DNA from: JANJWP01 sp049301335
GTDB taxonomy: Bacteria > Patescibacteriota > Gracilibacteria > BD1-5 > UBA2023
Assembly (NCBI GenBank): GCA_049301335.1
Contig: JBAQKV010000080.1
Location: 1 to 6,397 of the forward strand
Reading direction: 5' to 3'
DNA length: 6,397 nucleotides
Position numbers and translations under genes: made by a program. The notes under the pieces are model-generated. The model searched no databases. It saw only the letters and a program-made list of their open reading frames with translations, and had not been told where the DNA came from. How positions within the stretch are numbered: the stretch's first letter is position 1; each line of letters opens with the position of its first letter. Positions 5,491 to 6,397 of the stretch are shown piece after piece.

Positions 5491-5850
5491 ATGTTCGAAA
5501 TCAACGTAGGAATCCTTCTCGAAAGCTACTCCGGCGACTCGCAAGTCCTCGAATTCTCCGGCGACGTCATCCCCGGAACGCTCGAAGACCTCGAAACCCT
5601 TTCTCCGGTATCCTTCGAACTCACGCTCATCACGCTCGACGACGGCATCGAAGCGGTCATCCGCAACCTGAACGCCAAGGTCCGCTACGAAACCGTGGTC
5701 CACGACGTCGAAATCGACGAAGTCGCCCGCACCTTCAAGACCGAATTCGACCCCCTCGCCACCGACGACGTGCGCTTCGTCAACAAGAAGAACATGTCCA
5801 TCGACCTCACGCCGGTACTCCGCGAAGAAATCATTATGGCTTGTTGCTAA
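5491..5850 (+). CDS. DUF177/YceD-like protein (divergent)
   Basis: This is a 119-residue soluble protein with no signal peptide or membrane segment. The layout resembles the DUF177/YceD family, linked elsewhere to 23S rRNA accumulation: an N-terminal beta-rich part, a central strand pair (LNAKVRYETVVHDVEIDEV), an F-x-x-x-F step (RTFKTEF), and a C-terminal IDLTPVLREEIIMA that matches the family's typical IDL...EEI ending. The central CxxC seen in many members is replaced here by VVHDV, although the protein ends in Cys-Cys. The usual neighbour rpmF (L32) is not downstream; a dCMP deaminase-like gene is. The frame can be extended to a TTG at 5455, but a -10 element overlaps that point, so ATG 5491 is chosen. 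Family assignment is from pattern recognition only. Confidence 0.55.
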   Translation: MFEINVGILLESYSGDSQVLEFSGDVIPGTLEDLETLSPVSFELTLITLDDGIEAVIRNLNAKVRYETVVHDVEIDEVARTFKTEFDPLATDDVRFVNKKNMSIDLTPVLREEIIMACC

Positions 5851-5870
5851 GAACGGCTCCGGAACATTAT
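5841..5870 (+). promoter_or_regulatory. Weak promoter-like motif before the deaminase gene
   Basis: TTGTTG (5841-5846) and CATTAT (5865-5870) are 18 bases apart, overlapping the end of the DUF177-like gene. Each is only a moderate consensus match. Read-through from the upstream gene is equally possible, since no terminator hairpin is seen between them. Confidence 0.25.
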
Positions 5871-5881
5871 CAACCCCCTCT

Positions 5882-6397
5882 ATGCGTAAGGAAAAATTCA
5901 TGAGTTGGGACGCGTACTTCCTCTCCGTAGCGCTCCTTTCGTCGTTCCGATCGAAAGACCCCAAGACCCAAAACGGCGCCTGCGTCGTGGATACCGACCG
6001 TAAAATCGTCGGCATCGGGTACAACGGACTTCCCATCGGTCTCGACGACGGAAACCCCCAATTCTGGACCGACCACGACGACATGGACGCGGAAAATTCC
6101 AAGCACACCTACGTCGTCCACGCGGAACGCAACGCCATCTACAACTCTTTCGGACGCAACCTTAAGGGATCCACGCTCTACTGCACGCTCTATCCGTGTC
6201 CGAACTGCGCGCAGACTATCGCCCAAACCGGAGTGAAGCGCGTAGTGTACCTGAACGTCAAACCTCACCACGATGCCGAGAACCGCGCCGTAAAGAAAAT
6301 GTTCGACGGTGCCGGCATTACGCTCGAAGCGTTCGAAAATCTCGACGTTCCGGATGCGGAAGTCATCAAAGACCTTCTGAAAGTGAAAGTGGAGAGA
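5882..6397 (+). CDS. dCMP deaminase-like cytidine/deoxycytidylate deaminase (runs off right edge)
   Basis: The frame is open for 172 codons to the window edge, near the usual family length of about 150-180, so little is probably missing. It has the zinc-dependent deaminase signature: HAE (His80, Glu82 as proton shuttle) and PCPNC (Cys106, Cys109). Features typical of dCMP deaminases (ComEB/DCTD-like) are also present: the N-terminal WDAYFLSVALL with RSKDPKTQNGA, and GIGYNGLPIG. The expected reaction is dCMP to dUMP in the cytoplasm, feeding thymidylate synthesis. A free-cytidine or tRNA substrate is less likely given the YNGLP motif. ATG 5882 gives the longest form. ATG 5900 (MSWDAYF) is preceded at 7 bases by AAGGA, the only Shine-Dalgarno-like sequence in the window, and may be the true start. 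The gene lies 31 bases after the DUF177-like gene. Confidence 0.9.
   Translation, partial: MRKEKFMSWDAYFLSVALLSSFRSKDPKTQNGACVVDTDRKIVGIGYNGLPIGLDDGNPQFWTDHDDMDAENSKHTYVVHAERNAIYNSFGRNLKGSTLYCTLYPCPNCAQTIAQTGVKRVVYLNVKPHHDAENRAVKKMFDGAGITLEAFENLDVPDAEVIKDLLKVKVER

Noticed and set aside
4854..5903. 349-codon plus-strand frame overlapping the end of rpoD and the DUF177-like gene
   Set aside because: It is a His/Arg/Pro-rich shifted reading of two real genes, and it crosses the rpoD terminator.

Overview
The window looks like part of a Patescibacteria (CPR) genome. It most resembles the Gracilibacteria/Absconditabacteria side of that radiation, where UGA is known to be read as glycine. This placement is inference. 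It rests on a prepilin gene that stays in frame only if seven UGA codons are sense codons, on CPR-style prepilin N-termini, on the absence of UGA stops, and on the lack of Shine-Dalgarno sequences before most starts. By eye the DNA is moderately GC-rich, and the housekeeping genes strongly favour C-ending codons.

Left part (1 to about 1560, minus strand): two tandem type IV prepilin-like genes. The first (1484 to 168) has a class III signal peptide, a long extracellular region and a C-terminal fibrinogen-like YCD/GGGW domain. It carries seven in-frame TGA codons, no TAA or TAG, no frameshift, and ends at TAA. The second starts 9 bases after that TAA and runs off the left edge. Its hydrophobic N-terminus is almost the same DNA as in the first gene. 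Under the standard code the first gene breaks into fragments, and a spurious 497-codon plus-strand frame covers it.

Middle and right (about 1600 to 6397, plus strand): a divergently oriented Nudix hydrolase gene with its own terminator; then dnaG (primase) and rpoD (primary sigma factor), which form a two-gene operon with an 11-base gap, a good extended -10 promoter in front, a possible internal promoter inside dnaG, and a hairpin terminator behind. A small DUF177/YceD-like gene with its own extended -10 element follows, and then a dCMP deaminase-like gene that is open at the right edge.

dnaG-rpoD is the core of the classical macromolecular-synthesis operon, joining replication priming and transcription initiation, here without rpsU. 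The Nudix and deaminase genes fit nucleotide clean-up and dUMP supply. The pilin pair belongs to a separate surface-appendage or adhesion function. The most notable signal is the gene-biased UGA use: seven in one pilin gene, and none in roughly 1,500 codons of the neighbouring genes.
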